A stretch of 37,609 nt of DNA from an uncultured Cyclobacteriaceae bacterium (GCA_937146645.1 CAKZRQ010000022.1:1-37609), one strand, 5' to 3'. Shown: positions 1 to 8,242, numbered from the stretch's first letter. The notes: generated by a model from the sequence alone, not told the origin. Numbers and translations are program-made.

Positions 1-5
1 GATAA

Positions 6-1232
6 ATGCTCGGCGCAGTCATACTCATATTGATACTTTTTGGCATAAGCCAACCGGTGCTAAGTAATCTGCAAAAGAGGCATAAATGGTTGAAAGCAGG
101 TTTTCTTAACCAGCTTTTCTGGTATCATATGTTCTTTGGTTTGGTATACTGGACTTATGCTCAGTTCAATCGATCAGATTCCGTCTATTATTTCATAAAA
201 ACGAAATCTGTTTGGGTCAACTGGTTTGATGCTTTTGCAGAGGGGACAGACTTTGTAGAATGGATGGCATTTCCATGGGTTAGATGGTTTGGGTTTAATT
301 ATGATATGATGATGTTCCTGACTACCTGGTTGGGGTATTGGGGCTTTGTCTACTTTTATTGTTTTTTCAAAGAAAACCTTCGCTTTAACCCGAAATTTGA
401 AGGCTGGGATGCGATTACCATTTTTATGTTTTTACCCAATATGCATTTCTGGACAGCATCTTTGGGTAAAGGGGCCATCATTTTCGCAGGGATTGGGTTT
501 TTAGTTTATGGTCTATCCTGGCCGGCAAAAAGACCCTTTCATATTGCTTTTGGGGCATTTCTTACCTACATGATTAGACCTCATATTCTTTTTGCTACGC
601 TAATTGGAATGGGCGTTGGCTTTGTTCTTGGTAAAGAAAAAGTCCCGATTTACCAAAAATATTTGGTGGTTCTTTTTGCCATAGGGATGAGTATCTATGT
701 GTATGAGGACCTCATTACTTATTTAGGATACGACCCGAATAATCTTCTTCAAAGTTTTGAGGAAGAGTCCGAATTAAACAGGCAAAGATTGCAGTCGGCA
801 GGCTCAGCCGTGGATATGGGGAGTTATAGCCTTCCTATGAAGCTTTTTACTTTTTGGTTTAGACCGCTTTTTGTAGACTCTCCAAATGCGATAGGATTGG
901 TGGTTTCCATGGAGAATGCGCTATATATCTATATGTTTAGCCGAATCCTGAAAAAGGATTTTATCACCTATATCAAGCAGGCCCCTGCTATGGTAAAGAT
1001 GTCGGGAGTGGTGTTTATCTCCATTTCCATCTCCATGACCTTCGTTATGTCTAACCTGGGAATAATTATCCGTCAAAAATCACAGATCATGTACTTTATG
1101 CTTTTTGTGGTAGTTGCCTTTATGGATTGGCAAAAAACAAATCGTATCCGCAAGCGCGGTCAGATCTTTAATCGAATTGTGGAGGAGGAGAGAAGGAGAG
1201 TTGAGGAGGGAAGTTTAGTGGCTGAGAAGTAG
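6..1232 (+). CDS. EpsG/Wzy-like polysaccharide polymerase-type membrane protein
   Basis: A polytopic inner-membrane protein of 408 residues with about nine hydrophobic segments and a charged C-terminal tail after residue 375. Two features resemble EpsG/Wzy-type polymerases of Bacteroidota glycan clusters: a loop with an FLPNMHFWTASLGKG stretch near residues 139-153, and an MIRPH motif near residue 188. Proteins of that type join lipid-linked repeat units at the periplasmic face. The ATG directly follows an in-frame TAA at 3-5, so the gene is complete and probably abuts an upstream gene outside the window. The next original gene was probably the deacetylase at 1832, now separated by an S23 cassette. 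The polymerase assignment rests on weak motif resemblance; it could be another glycan membrane enzyme. The membrane topology is clear. Confidence 0.55.
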   Translation: MLGAVILILILFGISQPVLSNLQKRHKWLKAGFLNQLFWYHMFFGLVYWTYAQFNRSDSVYYFIKTKSVWVNWFDAFAEGTDFVEWMAFPWVRWFGFNYDMMMFLTTWLGYWGFVYFYCFFKENLRFNPKFEGWDAITIFMFLPNMHFWTASLGKGAIIFAGIGFLVYGLSWPAKRPFHIAFGAFLTYMIRPHILFATLIGMGVGFVLGKEKVPIYQKYLVVLFAIGMSIYVYEDLITYLGYDPNNLLQSFEEESELNRQRLQSAGSAVDMGSYSLPMKLFTFWFRPLFVDSPNAIGLVVSMENALYIYMFSRILKKDFITYIKQAPAMVKMSGVVFISISISMTFVMSNLGIIIRQKSQIMYFMLFVVVAFMDWQKTNRIRKRGQIFNRIVEEERRRVEEGSLVAEK

Positions 1233-1242
1233 AGGGGGGATT

Positions 1243-1788
1243 AGGAGATTGGAGAATAGAGACTTAGGGTTAGAGATTAGGAGAATGGAGACAAAGAGAA
1301 TAGGGACTGAGAGATTTGAGAATTTTATTAAATCATGAGTAATTCTAGAGCTGAGTCTTTTGAGGAGTTGAAATGTTGGAGACTTGCCTATGAGTTGAAG
1401 ACAGGAGTCAAGGCCGATGTCTTAAAAAAATTACCTAAATCCGAGCGGTTTGAATTGTATTCACAACTTCTAAGGTCCTGCCGATCTGCAACCGCTAATA
1501 TTGCTGAAGGATGGGGGAGATATCACTATCTGGATAGCAATAAATTTTATTACAATGCAAGAGGCTCTTTATCAGAAACATTAGATCATTTGATTGAAGC
1601 GAAAGATCAGGATTATATTACTCTAGAAGTATTTGAACTGTATAAAGCCAAGACCTTAGAAGCATTGAAGACGCTTAATGGTTTCATTTTCTATTTGAAG
1701 CGTGAGCATTTGAAAAACCAAAAGAAGTAGACTTATTTCTCAATCTCTAATCTCTATCGCCAAGGGCGATATTCTCTAAATCTCTCCT
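1243..1788 (+). mobile_element. S23/IVS-like cassette with imperfect terminal inverted repeats (copy 1)
   Basis: A purine-rich tract (1243 to about 1322) and a pyrimidine-rich tract (1736-1788) flank the four-helix-bundle gene and form gapped inverted repeats. Shared blocks include AGGA, GAGAATA and the exact TAGAGATTAG (1271-1280, complement at 1747-1756). The total length, 546 bases, nearly equals the second cassette at 29312-29859 (548 bases). The right arm also holds a local hairpin with 7-bp arms (1755-1771, TATCGCC/GGCGATA). The ends are approximate because the repeats are degenerate. That this is a mobile unit is inferred; no target-site duplication was identified. Confidence 0.45.
1335..1730 (+). 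CDS. Four-helix-bundle (S23/IVP family) protein
   Basis: A 131-residue all-helical protein of the 23S rRNA intervening-sequence (S23, TIGR02436-like) family. The hallmark is the segment after the first helix: LPKSERFELYSQLLRSCRS (residues 33-51), then TANIAEGWGR. Family members are small four-helix bundles of unknown function. They are found in 23S rRNA intervening sequences of some bacteria, as stand-alone genes, and share a fold with the Avd accessory protein of diversity-generating retroelements. No reverse transcriptase or variable repeat is present here. The gene is isolated by purine-rich and pyrimidine-rich flanks that pair as inverted repeats. It is clearly diverged from the second copy at 29425, so the two are not a recent duplication. 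Family assignment is secure; role unknown. Confidence 0.85.
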   Translation: MSNSRAESFEELKCWRLAYELKTGVKADVLKKLPKSERFELYSQLLRSCRSATANIAEGWGRYHYLDSNKFYYNARGSLSETLDHLIEAKDQDYITLEVFELYKAKTLEALKTLNGFIFYLKREHLKNQKK

Positions 1789-1831
1789 TTTAAAGAGTAA
1801 ATTCATTTGTTTTAATTAAATCCTTATCAAA

Positions 1832-2821
1832 ATTAAAAACGGCACTTTCATCATCTCCCTCGACTTCGAACTCCTTTGGGGTATTTTCGATAAGGTAGGG
1901 ACGAACTATAAACCCGAATACTTTTCGAATACCAGGAAGCTGATTCCGAGGATGTTGGAAAAGTTTGCTGATGCAGAACTAGAGGTAACCTGGGCGACGG
2001 TAGGGATGTTGTTTGCCGAAAATGAAGAGGAATGGAGGGAGTATTCTCCGGAATTCCAGCCTTCTTACAGGAATCGAGAGCTTTCTGCTTATCACTGGGC
2101 AAGGAAATATGGAATCAAGCCTGAGGTGCATTTTGCTCCGGAGCTGGTACAAGAAATTTTGGATACTCCTGGGCAAGAATTGGGATCGCACTCCTTTGCG
2201 CATTACTATACTTTGATGCGTGGACAAAGTCCGGAACAGTTTAGACAGGACCTTCAGGCAACCCAGAGAATTGCGAATGAAAAGTTTGGCGTTAGCTTAG
2301 AATCCTTGGTTTTCCCTAGAAACCATATGAACGAGCTATATCTAAAAATCTGTACGGAAGAAGGTTATAATCAAGTTCGGGGAAATCCAAGGAATTGGTA
2401 CTGGCAGGAAACACAACATGAAAGTTTGGGAAAGAAGCTTTTCAGGTCGGCGGATTGCTTTTTTCAGGTTGGTGAAAAAACTACCTATTCCAAAGAAGTT
2501 ATCATGAAGTATCCTGATGAACCCATGATTATCCCGGCTTCAAGGATTTTGAGACCTTATTCTGTCTCTAATCCCATATTGAATTCTCAAAGATTGAAAC
2601 GAGTAAAATCAGAAATGGAAATGGCAGCAAAGAAGGGTGAGATCTACCATCTCTGGTGGCATCCTCATAATTTTGGCTCAGCTCCGAAAGAATCCATGAA
2701 GGAGCTGGATGAAATAATTCAGCATTTTGCTAAGCTTAGATCAGATTACGGATTCCGTACCCTTTCTATGAGATCGCTAGGAAAACTGATGGAAGAAAGG
2801 TTTTTGCAAAATGTTGGCTAA
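1832..2821 (+). CDS. Polysaccharide deacetylase (NodB-type), non-ATG start
   Basis: Predicted carbohydrate esterase family 4-type deacetylase removing acetyl groups from an exported glycan. The first ATG (1952) would give 289 residues but lose the first catalytic motif. In the same frame upstream, codons from 1838 read NGTFIISLDFELLWG, with the aspartate pair position typical of motif 1 (SLDFE). The frame is open back to a TAA at 1817-1819 and contains no ATG, GTG or TTG there. The only candidate starts are ATT at 1832 or ATC at 1826 or 1820. From 1832 the product has 329 residues, usual for the family. The metal-binding H-x3-H is visible as GSHSFAHYY. Other features are FPRN and a late HLWWHPHNFG. 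The gene may use a rare ATT start, or may have lost its start when the S23 cassette inserted just upstream. The stop overlaps the convergent GNAT gene by four bases. Confidence 0.75.
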   Translation: MKNGTFIISLDFELLWGIFDKVGTNYKPEYFSNTRKLIPRMLEKFADAELEVTWATVGMLFAENEEEWREYSPEFQPSYRNRELSAYHWARKYGIKPEVHFAPELVQEILDTPGQELGSHSFAHYYTLMRGQSPEQFRQDLQATQRIANEKFGVSLESLVFPRNHMNELYLKICTEEGYNQVRGNPRNWYWQETQHESLGKKLFRSADCFFQVGEKTTYSKEVIMKYPDEPMIIPASRILRPYSVSNPILNSQRLKRVKSEMEMAAKKGEIYHLWWHPHNFGSAPKESMKELDEIIQHFAKLRSDYGFRTLSMRSLGKLMEERFLQNVG

Positions 2822-3786
2822 AAGAGTTCCAAATCTCCAAGCGACCAATTCCAGCCCATGCTTAAAGGATTAAATTCCTCTTTCACCTCTCTTAAGGTGA
2901 CTAGGGGGCCAGCGTTCAAAATGGGTAGAGAACCGAGATTAAGTCCCAGATCCTGTTCTAATTTTAATCCTGAAAAAGAAGTAAATCTGGCATTGGATAA
3001 TTTCTGGACATTGGAAAGTTTCTCATGGAGATCTGGTTTAGTCTTGGAATTAAAACCCTCTAATGTGAAAAAATCACAGATTCTGATCTCACGACCCAAC
3101 TTTCCTTCTTTGATCCTGTAGAAAAGAAGGTAGGATTTAGAGTCACTTAGAAAATAATAAGGAAAGAGTGGGCAATCCAGGTACCTCCATTTTAAATAAC
3201 CCTTTTTCAAATGTGTGCCATCCGAAGAGTTATTCAGTGTTTCTATTAGTTCAACCAGGTCTGAAATACCATCCCAGGATGCTGGGTTAAGCGGATGATT
3301 ATTTTTTCCAGAATTGAAATGAAATTGAAGCTTAAGCGGAAGCTTGCCCCTTTTTTTCCAACCCATTTTGAGATAACCTGGAGTGCTTTGTTTGTTCGGG
3401 GTATTATATATAAAGTCAACTCCATCTTTTTTGATCTCTTCGATCAATTCGGTGGTCAAAGCTTTAAAGATTCCTTTGCCTTGAAAATCTGGATGAGTAG
3501 CCGTATCCACAGCACGACAGGCATTGTAAATTTTGCCGTCATGAATAAACTCCCATTTCAAAAAAGCGCGTACACCAATAAGATTACCATTTTCCACAGC
3601 GAGTAAGGTGGGAGATTTACCGAAAGGGTTATCCAAATGCTTCCAGCGCCAAAGATTTTCGGACTTAGGAATCATTGACTCTCCGAGAGATTCTTTCAAG
3701 AGTTGAATGATAGCAGGAATATCCTTTTCGGTGGCTTCACGGATTTGCATGATTGGAACGAAGATAGGGTATGATTTTGAAATCAT
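2818..3786 (-). CDS. GNAT-family N-acetyltransferase
   Basis: An acyl-CoA-dependent acyltransferase of 322 residues. The N-terminal half holds the GNAT fold. IREATEKDIPAIIQLL is the usual first strand and helix. DTATHPDFQGKGIFKAL (about residues 94-110) is motif A, with the Q-G-K-G-I acetyl-CoA pyrophosphate loop. FIYNTPNKQSTPGYLKMGW resembles the motif B region. The C-terminal half is unassigned. The first ATG at 3786 has an A-rich upstream region usual for Bacteroidota; a second ATG at 3750 (MQIREATEKD) fits the domain start equally well. It converges on the deacetylase with overlapping stop codons. Substrate unknown; modification of a sugar or surface polymer is plausible from context only. 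Confidence 0.8.
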   Translation of the reverse strand: MISKSYPIFVPIMQIREATEKDIPAIIQLLKESLGESMIPKSENLWRWKHLDNPFGKSPTLLAVENGNLIGVRAFLKWEFIHDGKIYNACRAVDTATHPDFQGKGIFKALTTELIEEIKKDGVDFIYNTPNKQSTPGYLKMGWKKRGKLPLKLQFHFNSGKNNHPLNPASWDGISDLVELIETLNNSSDGTHLKKGYLKWRYLDCPLFPYYFLSDSKSYLLFYRIKEGKLGREIRICDFFTLEGFNSKTKPDLHEKLSNVQKLSNARFTSFSGLKLEQDLGLNLGSLPILNAGPLVTLREVKEEFNPLSMGWNWSLGDLELF

Positions 3787-3794
3787 TTTTCTTA

Positions 3795-3827
3795 GTCATT
3801 TCGAATCCTATAAAGGTGAGAAATCTC
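3795..3827 (+). repeat. REP-like dispersed repeat unit
   Basis: Starts GTCATTTCGA and ends GAGAAATCTC. It resembles the units at 4041-4069 (opposite strand) and 27900-27983, which start CGTCATTGCGAG. Similar short elements are dispersed in many Bacteroidota genomes. Confidence 0.5.
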
Positions 3828-4040
3828 AAAATGATACTAGAAAATAAGAGATTGAGAGAAAGGAGATTAGGTATAAGTTGATTGGCAAATTGGTAAATCA
3901 GAATAGGGATTAGGGATTAGGAAAAAGTTATTAGGGATATGGGATTAACCTAACCCTGAACATATAGCCAACAACCTAAAACGAAGAACATATAACTTAA
4001 GAACAGCAACTGACAACAGTCAACGATTTTCAAAATAAAC

Positions 4041-4069
4041 AGATTGCCGCGCTTCGCTCGCAATGACGT
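4041..4069 (-). repeat. REP-like dispersed repeat unit, inverted
   Basis: Read on the minus strand it starts GTCATTGCGAGCGAAGCG and ends GCAATCT. It shares the 18-base block GCCGCGCTTCGCTCGCA with 27961-27977, allowing for the neighbouring A/G difference. It lies inverted relative to the unit at 3795-3827. Confidence 0.6.
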
Positions 4070-4090
4070 TCCAAAACTGAAAACTGACAA

Positions 4091-4105
4091 CCTACCTTCG
4101 GTAGG
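4091..4105. repeat. Short hairpin (CCTACC-TTC-GGTAGG)
   Basis: Perfect 6-bp arms with a 3-base loop, followed by GCAGGC. There is no T-tract, so it is not an obvious intrinsic terminator. Confidence 0.5.
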
Positions 4106-4163
4106 CAGGCCCACAACAGAGAACAGACAACACAGAACGGATAACAGACTATTGAAAATCCTC

Positions 4164-4171
4164 TATATTTA
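4164..4171 (+). promoter_or_regulatory. Weak candidate -7 box (TATATTTA)
   Basis: Seven of eight match to the Bacteroidota TAnnTTTG consensus, 18 bases before the ATG at 4190. No TTG at the expected -33 spacing is visible, so this is a tentative call. Confidence 0.25.
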
Positions 4172-4189
4172 AGTCCTCAATACACCCCT

Positions 4190-5023
4190 ATGAGAAAAAT
4201 TTACTTTTTGGCGATTCTTGTTGCTTTTTGCGCAAGCTGTATCAGTAATAAACGAATTACCTACTTACAGAATTTACCGGAAAATGAGGCTATAGAGCTT
4301 GAGGAATTTATTCCTTATGCCGAAGTAGACTATGAGTATGTTCTTCAGCCTTTTGATATTGTCGAAATAAGCTTTGCATCAAGTAATGAAGAGTTCACTC
4401 AGGCTTTTTCCTTTCAAGGAAATTCAGGAAATCAAAACCGGAATATGGGAATGGGTGGTGGAGGCCAGGGAGGCCAAGGGGGATCCGACCCATTATACTT
4501 TACAGGGTATTCCATAGATCAGGATGGTGAAGTAGAAGTTCCAAAGCTTGGGAAAATAAAGATTGCCGGTTTAACCGAAGAAGAAGCTAAAAATCTGGTC
4601 CAGGATAAGATTAATGAGTTTTTCAAAGAGGAGGTTTATGTTAGACTTCGAATAGCGGGTATTCGGTATACCACGCTGGGAGAGTTCAATAATGTGGGAA
4701 TTCAGATCATTTTTAAAAATCGAGCAACGATTTTTGACGCGCTAGCCAACTCAGGTGAAACAACGATCTTGGGGAAAAAGAACAAAATGTTTCTGATAAG
4801 GCAGTATGATGATGGGGTGAAGCTTCATCAGATAAACCTTAATGATAGGGCTTTGCTTGCAAGTCCTTTCTACTTCATTCAGCCGAATGACATACTTTAT
4901 TTAGAACCCATGAAAATCAGGCAAATAGGTACAGCCGATAATTTAACGGCTACCATGGCACTGTTCGCTGGATTGTTGGCATCCACCTTGCTAATTATTA
5001 ATTTGCTATCGGGAGATATATAA
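4190..5023 (+). CDS. Wza-type polysaccharide export outer-membrane lipoprotein (copy 1)
   Basis: A polysaccharide export secretin-like lipoprotein that would form the outer-membrane exit channel with the Wzc-type protein encoded immediately downstream. It has a lipoprotein signal with CASC at residues 14-17 (lipidated Cys17), then the Bacteroidota-typical ITYLQNLPENE. The Poly_export domain follows (YVLQPFDIVEISF; GYSIDQDGEVEVPKLGKIKI), and then an SLBB-like part ending FYFIQPNDILYLEP. A hydrophobic C-terminal helix (about 252-272) could be the membrane-spanning helix of Wza-type channels. A Gly/Asn/Gln-rich insert at about residues 84-103 is absent from the paralogue at 8305. One base separates it from the wzc-type gene, so they are co-transcribed. 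Confidence 0.9.
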   Translation: MRKIYFLAILVAFCASCISNKRITYLQNLPENEAIELEEFIPYAEVDYEYVLQPFDIVEISFASSNEEFTQAFSFQGNSGNQNRNMGMGGGGQGGQGGSDPLYFTGYSIDQDGEVEVPKLGKIKIAGLTEEEAKNLVQDKINEFFKEEVYVRLRIAGIRYTTLGEFNNVGIQIIFKNRATIFDALANSGETTILGKKNKMFLIRQYDDGVKLHQINLNDRALLASPFYFIQPNDILYLEPMKIRQIGTADNLTATMALFAGLLASTLLIINLLSGDI

Positions 5024-5024
5024 A

Positions 5025-7481
5025 ATGGAAAAGTTAGATCTCAGCCAATTAGATAACGAAGAGAAAGCTTTAGAGATAAAGTATGTAGTGGCCAAATACC
5101 TTAGGTTCTGGCCATGGTATGTTCTTTTCATCTTTATCTTTTTTGTTGCCACTTTTCTTTTCCATAGGTATATAACTGATGAATATCAAGTTAGCGGTTC
5201 CATGGTGATCAAGACAAATGAATCACCAGAGGCAAAGATTTTTGACAGATCGAATATTTTTAGTGGAGGTCTCGTACTGCAGAACGACGTTCTAAGGCTC
5301 AAATCAAAGAATTTAGCCGAGGAGGCCCTGAAGAAAGTACATTTTGATGTTGAGTATTTTGCCAAGACTAATATTAAGGTCATCGAGCTATACGATAGAT
5401 CTCCCATTCGAATAGATGTTGATTGGAACCATTTCCAGCTGACAGATACTCCCTTTGAAGTACAAATTCTATCAGAAGATACCTACAAACTTGTCCCTCA
5501 AGAGGATGATTTTTTTGGTATGAATTCAGCAACTGCCGCATCCGCTGAGTCTATTTTTAATAAGACCTATTCCTTTGGTGATGAAATAAGTAATGCCCGA
5601 TCTAAGTTCACCGTTTATTTGGTGAACCCGAGTCGAATAGGAGATGCCGTAGTGGTTAACCTACGTAATCCGCTTGAGCTTGCTTCGGAGTATTCTAATA
5701 GGATTTCAGTTGGATTGGCAAATGAGTTTGGTTCCGTTTTAGACATCAGTCTTACCACCAAATTAGTAGAAAAGGGTAGTGATTATATTAATGCCTTGAT
5801 GCTTTCATATATTGAGTATGACCTCAACGAGAAAAACCAAATTCAAGAAAATACACTTGCCTTTATTGAAGAGCAGCTAGGCTTTTTAGAGGATTCCTTA
5901 AAAAACAAGGAGCAGGAACTCCAGCAATTTAAAGTTGAAAACCAGCTTCTTGATGTCTCTGCTGAATTCTCTAATATCCTTGGTAAGATGAATACTTTGG
6001 ATGAGACCAAGGCTGAATTAGACTATCAACTGGATTATTTTGAGCAGATTAAGGGCTATATGGACGCTCGAAGTAAGGACTATTCTAATGTAATAGCTCC
6101 TTCAGTAGTTGGTGTTCCCGACCCCTTGTTGAATGGATTGATTGGGACCTTAGTCACTCTTTCTCAAGAAAGAAGAGAATTACTCGCTTCTGTAAGTGAG
6201 AGGCACCCTGAAGTTATCAAGATCGATGTTCAGATGATGGAGGTTCAGGAAGCGCTTGAAGAGAATATTGATAATCTAATTGCCAACACCAGACAAAAAA
6301 TAGCGGCAATTGATAATGACATTGCATCATATGATGCTGAGTTCGCGACCTTGCCGGAATCTGAATCTCAATATTCTGGAATATTTAGAGAATTCAAGTT
6401 AAGAGAGTCACTTTACACTTATTTACTTGAAAAAAGAGCAGAAGCAGGAATAGCCATGGCTGCTAATGTTTCAGACAATTCAATTCTAGATCCTGCTAAA
6501 AAGGGAACTCTTGTTTTTCCAAAAAAGGAACAGAATTATGGTCTGGCAGTAATTCTAGGTTTTTTGATTCCATTCGGGTTTATCGTAGCTCGTGACCTTT
6601 TTGATGACACGATTAAAGACCAAAGGGATCTCAAAAAGCATTTTATGATTCCTCAGCTTGGGGTTATTGGATTTAGTGAGAAGGAGACAAACAAGGTTGT
6701 ATTGGAGCATCCAAAGTCGGCTGTTGCAGAATCTTTCAGGTCTTTAAGATCTGCAATCACCTATCTGGCTAGCAATAAAGCTTCTAAAAAAATATTGGTA
6801 ACCTCTTCTGTTTCAGGAGAAGGAAAGACCTTTACCTCATTAAACCTGGCCTCTGCTATGGCCCTGGGTTCTAAAAAGACTGTGGTCGTTGGAGGTGACT
6901 TGAGGAGGCCAAAATTAGCGACTTATTTTGGGGGTGATGAAAAAGTGGGGCTTTCAACCTATTTGATTGGGAAGGCAGAGGCTAGAGATATTATTTGTGA
7001 CACTCAGCAGGAGAATCTTTGGTATGTTCCATCAGGTGTTATTCCGCCGAATCCTGCAGAATTGCTACAGACTCCGAAACTCAAAACCTTCCTGGCATTC
7101 CTGGAGGCTAATTTCGATATCATTATTTTTGATACTCCACCTATGGGCCTTGTTTCTGAAACTATTGATTTAATGAGGCTATTTGATATCAATCTATATG
7201 TTGTTCGCCAAAGCTATACCATTAAGGATCACTTGGTTATGATTAATGATCTCTTTAATAACAAGCAAGTAGTTAATGTTTATGGGGTCTTCAATGGGAT
7301 TGTTAATTCTGGTTATCACTACGAAGGCTACAATTACGGATACGGAAATACCTACCTCTATTCTCAGAATAATAAGTATATGTATAATTATTATGGGGAT
7401 GATCTGGAGACCAAGAAGAAGCTCATCAAAAAGAAGGATTTCAATTTGTTGAAAAGGATTAAAAAAGCTTTCCGAGTATAA
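5025..7481 (+). CDS. Wzc-type polysaccharide co-polymerase / bacterial tyrosine autokinase (copy 1)
   Basis: An inner-membrane chain-length regulator and BY-kinase of 818 residues. It has an N-terminal membrane helix (about 30-48), a Wzz-type periplasmic domain with long coiled coil (about 280-470), a second membrane helix (about 505-524) and a cytoplasmic kinase domain. Walker A is SGEGKT (597-602). Walker A' is VVVGGDLRRP, with Gly at the usual first Asp, as is common in Bacteroidota. Walker B is IIIFDTPP. The C-terminus is Tyr-rich (GYHYEGYNYGYGNTYLY and more), the expected autophosphorylation cluster, followed by a basic end. Cycles of phosphorylation would control chain length and export through the partner Wza-type channel. 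The next gene, kdsB, starts three bases after the stop. Confidence 0.93.
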   Translation: MEKLDLSQLDNEEKALEIKYVVAKYLRFWPWYVLFIFIFFVATFLFHRYITDEYQVSGSMVIKTNESPEAKIFDRSNIFSGGLVLQNDVLRLKSKNLAEEALKKVHFDVEYFAKTNIKVIELYDRSPIRIDVDWNHFQLTDTPFEVQILSEDTYKLVPQEDDFFGMNSATAASAESIFNKTYSFGDEISNARSKFTVYLVNPSRIGDAVVVNLRNPLELASEYSNRISVGLANEFGSVLDISLTTKLVEKGSDYINALMLSYIEYDLNEKNQIQENTLAFIEEQLGFLEDSLKNKEQELQQFKVENQLLDVSAEFSNILGKMNTLDETKAELDYQLDYFEQIKGYMDARSKDYSNVIAPSVVGVPDPLLNGLIGTLVTLSQERRELLASVSERHPEVIKIDVQMMEVQEALEENIDNLIANTRQKIAAIDNDIASYDAEFATLPESESQYSGIFREFKLRESLYTYLLEKRAEAGIAMAANVSDNSILDPAKKGTLVFPKKEQNYGLAVILGFLIPFGFIVARDLFDDTIKDQRDLKKHFMIPQLGVIGFSEKETNKVVLEHPKSAVAESFRSLRSAITYLASNKASKKILVTSSVSGEGKTFTSLNLASAMALGSKKTVVVGGDLRRPKLATYFGGDEKVGLSTYLIGKAEARDIICDTQQENLWYVPSGVIPPNPAELLQTPKLKTFLAFLEANFDIIIFDTPPMGLVSETIDLMRLFDINLYVVRQSYTIKDHLVMINDLFNNKQVVNVYGVFNGIVNSGYHYEGYNYGYGNTYLYSQNNKYMYNYYGDDLETKKKLIKKKDFNLLKRIKKAFRV

Positions 7482-7484
7482 TCC

Positions 7485-8207
7485 ATGAAAGTCGCAGCCC
7501 TAATTCCTGCAAGGCTTAATTCTACACGACTTCCTAAAAAATTGATCCAGGATTTGGGGGGAAAGTCGGTGATTCAAAGAACTTATTTAAGCACCCTGAA
7601 AACAGGAGTTTTTGATGAAGTTTGGGTGGTTACTGATTCTGATGAGATAGAAATTCAGATTAAGGAGCTTGGAGGAAAAGTGTTCCGAAGCCAGCAAGAA
7701 CATGAGAGCGGATCTGATCGAATAGCTGAGGCACTTCCAGTTGTTAATGCGGATGTGGTAGTCAATGTGCAGGGGGATGAGCCTTTTCAGGATAAGAAGA
7801 CGCTGGAAAGCCTGATTCAGCTTTTTGATGATCCTGACGTTCAGATGGCGAGTGTTAAAACTGAGATTAATTCCGAAGAAGCCGATAACCCAAATGTTGT
7901 TAAGGTGATTTCTGATTTTGAGTACAATGCCATCTATTTCTCTCGAGCCAAGATTCCTTTTAATAGGGAAGGTAAAGAAGGAGTGAAGTACTGGAAGCAC
8001 CTTGGTATCTACGCCTACAGAAAAGAAACTTTGAAGAGGTTTTCAGCTGCACCCAAATCCGAATTAGAAGAAATAGAAATGCTGGAACAGTTGAGGGCTT
8101 TTGATTTAGGTATTAAGATCAAAATGGTAGAAACCTCATTTCAACCGATTGCAATTGACACTGAAGAGGATTTAGAAAAAGCCCGAAATAGGTTTTTGTT
8201 AAAATAG
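7485..8207 (+). CDS. kdsB: 3-deoxy-manno-octulosonate cytidylyltransferase (CMP-Kdo synthetase)
   Basis: Activates Kdo with CTP to CMP-Kdo. The 240-residue length and motifs are standard: IPARLNSTRLPKK (7-19) binds nucleotide, then VTDSDEI, NVQGDEPF and NPNVVKV, and YWKHLGIYAYRKETL. The C-terminus IAIDTEEDLEKAR is typical. It sits in the same run as the first Wza/Wzc pair, three bases after wzc. CMP-Kdo serves lipid A core, but Kdo or a Kdo-like acid can also occur in capsules. No kdsA, kdsC or kdsD is in the window, so this may be either the housekeeping copy or a capsule-specific one. It is clearly distinct from the NeuA-like enzyme at 20143. Confidence 0.92.
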   Translation: MKVAALIPARLNSTRLPKKLIQDLGGKSVIQRTYLSTLKTGVFDEVWVVTDSDEIEIQIKELGGKVFRSQQEHESGSDRIAEALPVVNADVVVNVQGDEPFQDKKTLESLIQLFDDPDVQMASVKTEINSEEADNPNVVKVISDFEYNAIYFSRAKIPFNREGKEGVKYWKHLGIYAYRKETLKRFSAAPKSELEEIEMLEQLRAFDLGIKIKMVETSFQPIAIDTEEDLEKARNRFLLK

Positions 8208-8242
8208 GTGTTTTCTTTTTGCAAAATCATTAAATAAGTAGG

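Larger units (their letters stand above)
3787..4189. other. Repeat-rich intergenic region upstream of the export genes
   Basis: This 403-base gap has no credible gene. From left to right it holds: a REP-like unit (3795-3827); purine-rich GAGATTGAGAG and GATTAGGGATTAGG tracts (about 3845-3925) resembling the S23-cassette flanks; A/C-rich degenerate AACAGACAAC-type tracts (about 3985-4020 and 4110-4150); an inverted REP-like unit (4041-4069); a hairpin (4091-4105); and a weak promoter candidate before the first wza-type gene. Confidence 0.7.

Noticed and set aside
1335..1730. Avd accessory gene of a diversity-generating retroelement
   Set aside because: The S23 fold is shared with Avd, but no reverse transcriptase, template repeat or variable repeat is visible near either S23 gene.
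1851..2227. Minus-strand reading frames opposite the deacetylase
   Set aside because: They are shadows of the real gene with no recognisable protein features.
1952..2821. Deacetylase starting at the first ATG
   Set aside because: That start deletes the catalytic SLDFE motif encoded in frame just upstream.
3838..4160. Small genes or RNA gene in the 3.8-4.2 kb gap
   Set aside because: The region consists of degenerate repeats with frequent stops; no tRNA-like fold or conserved protein segment could be seen.
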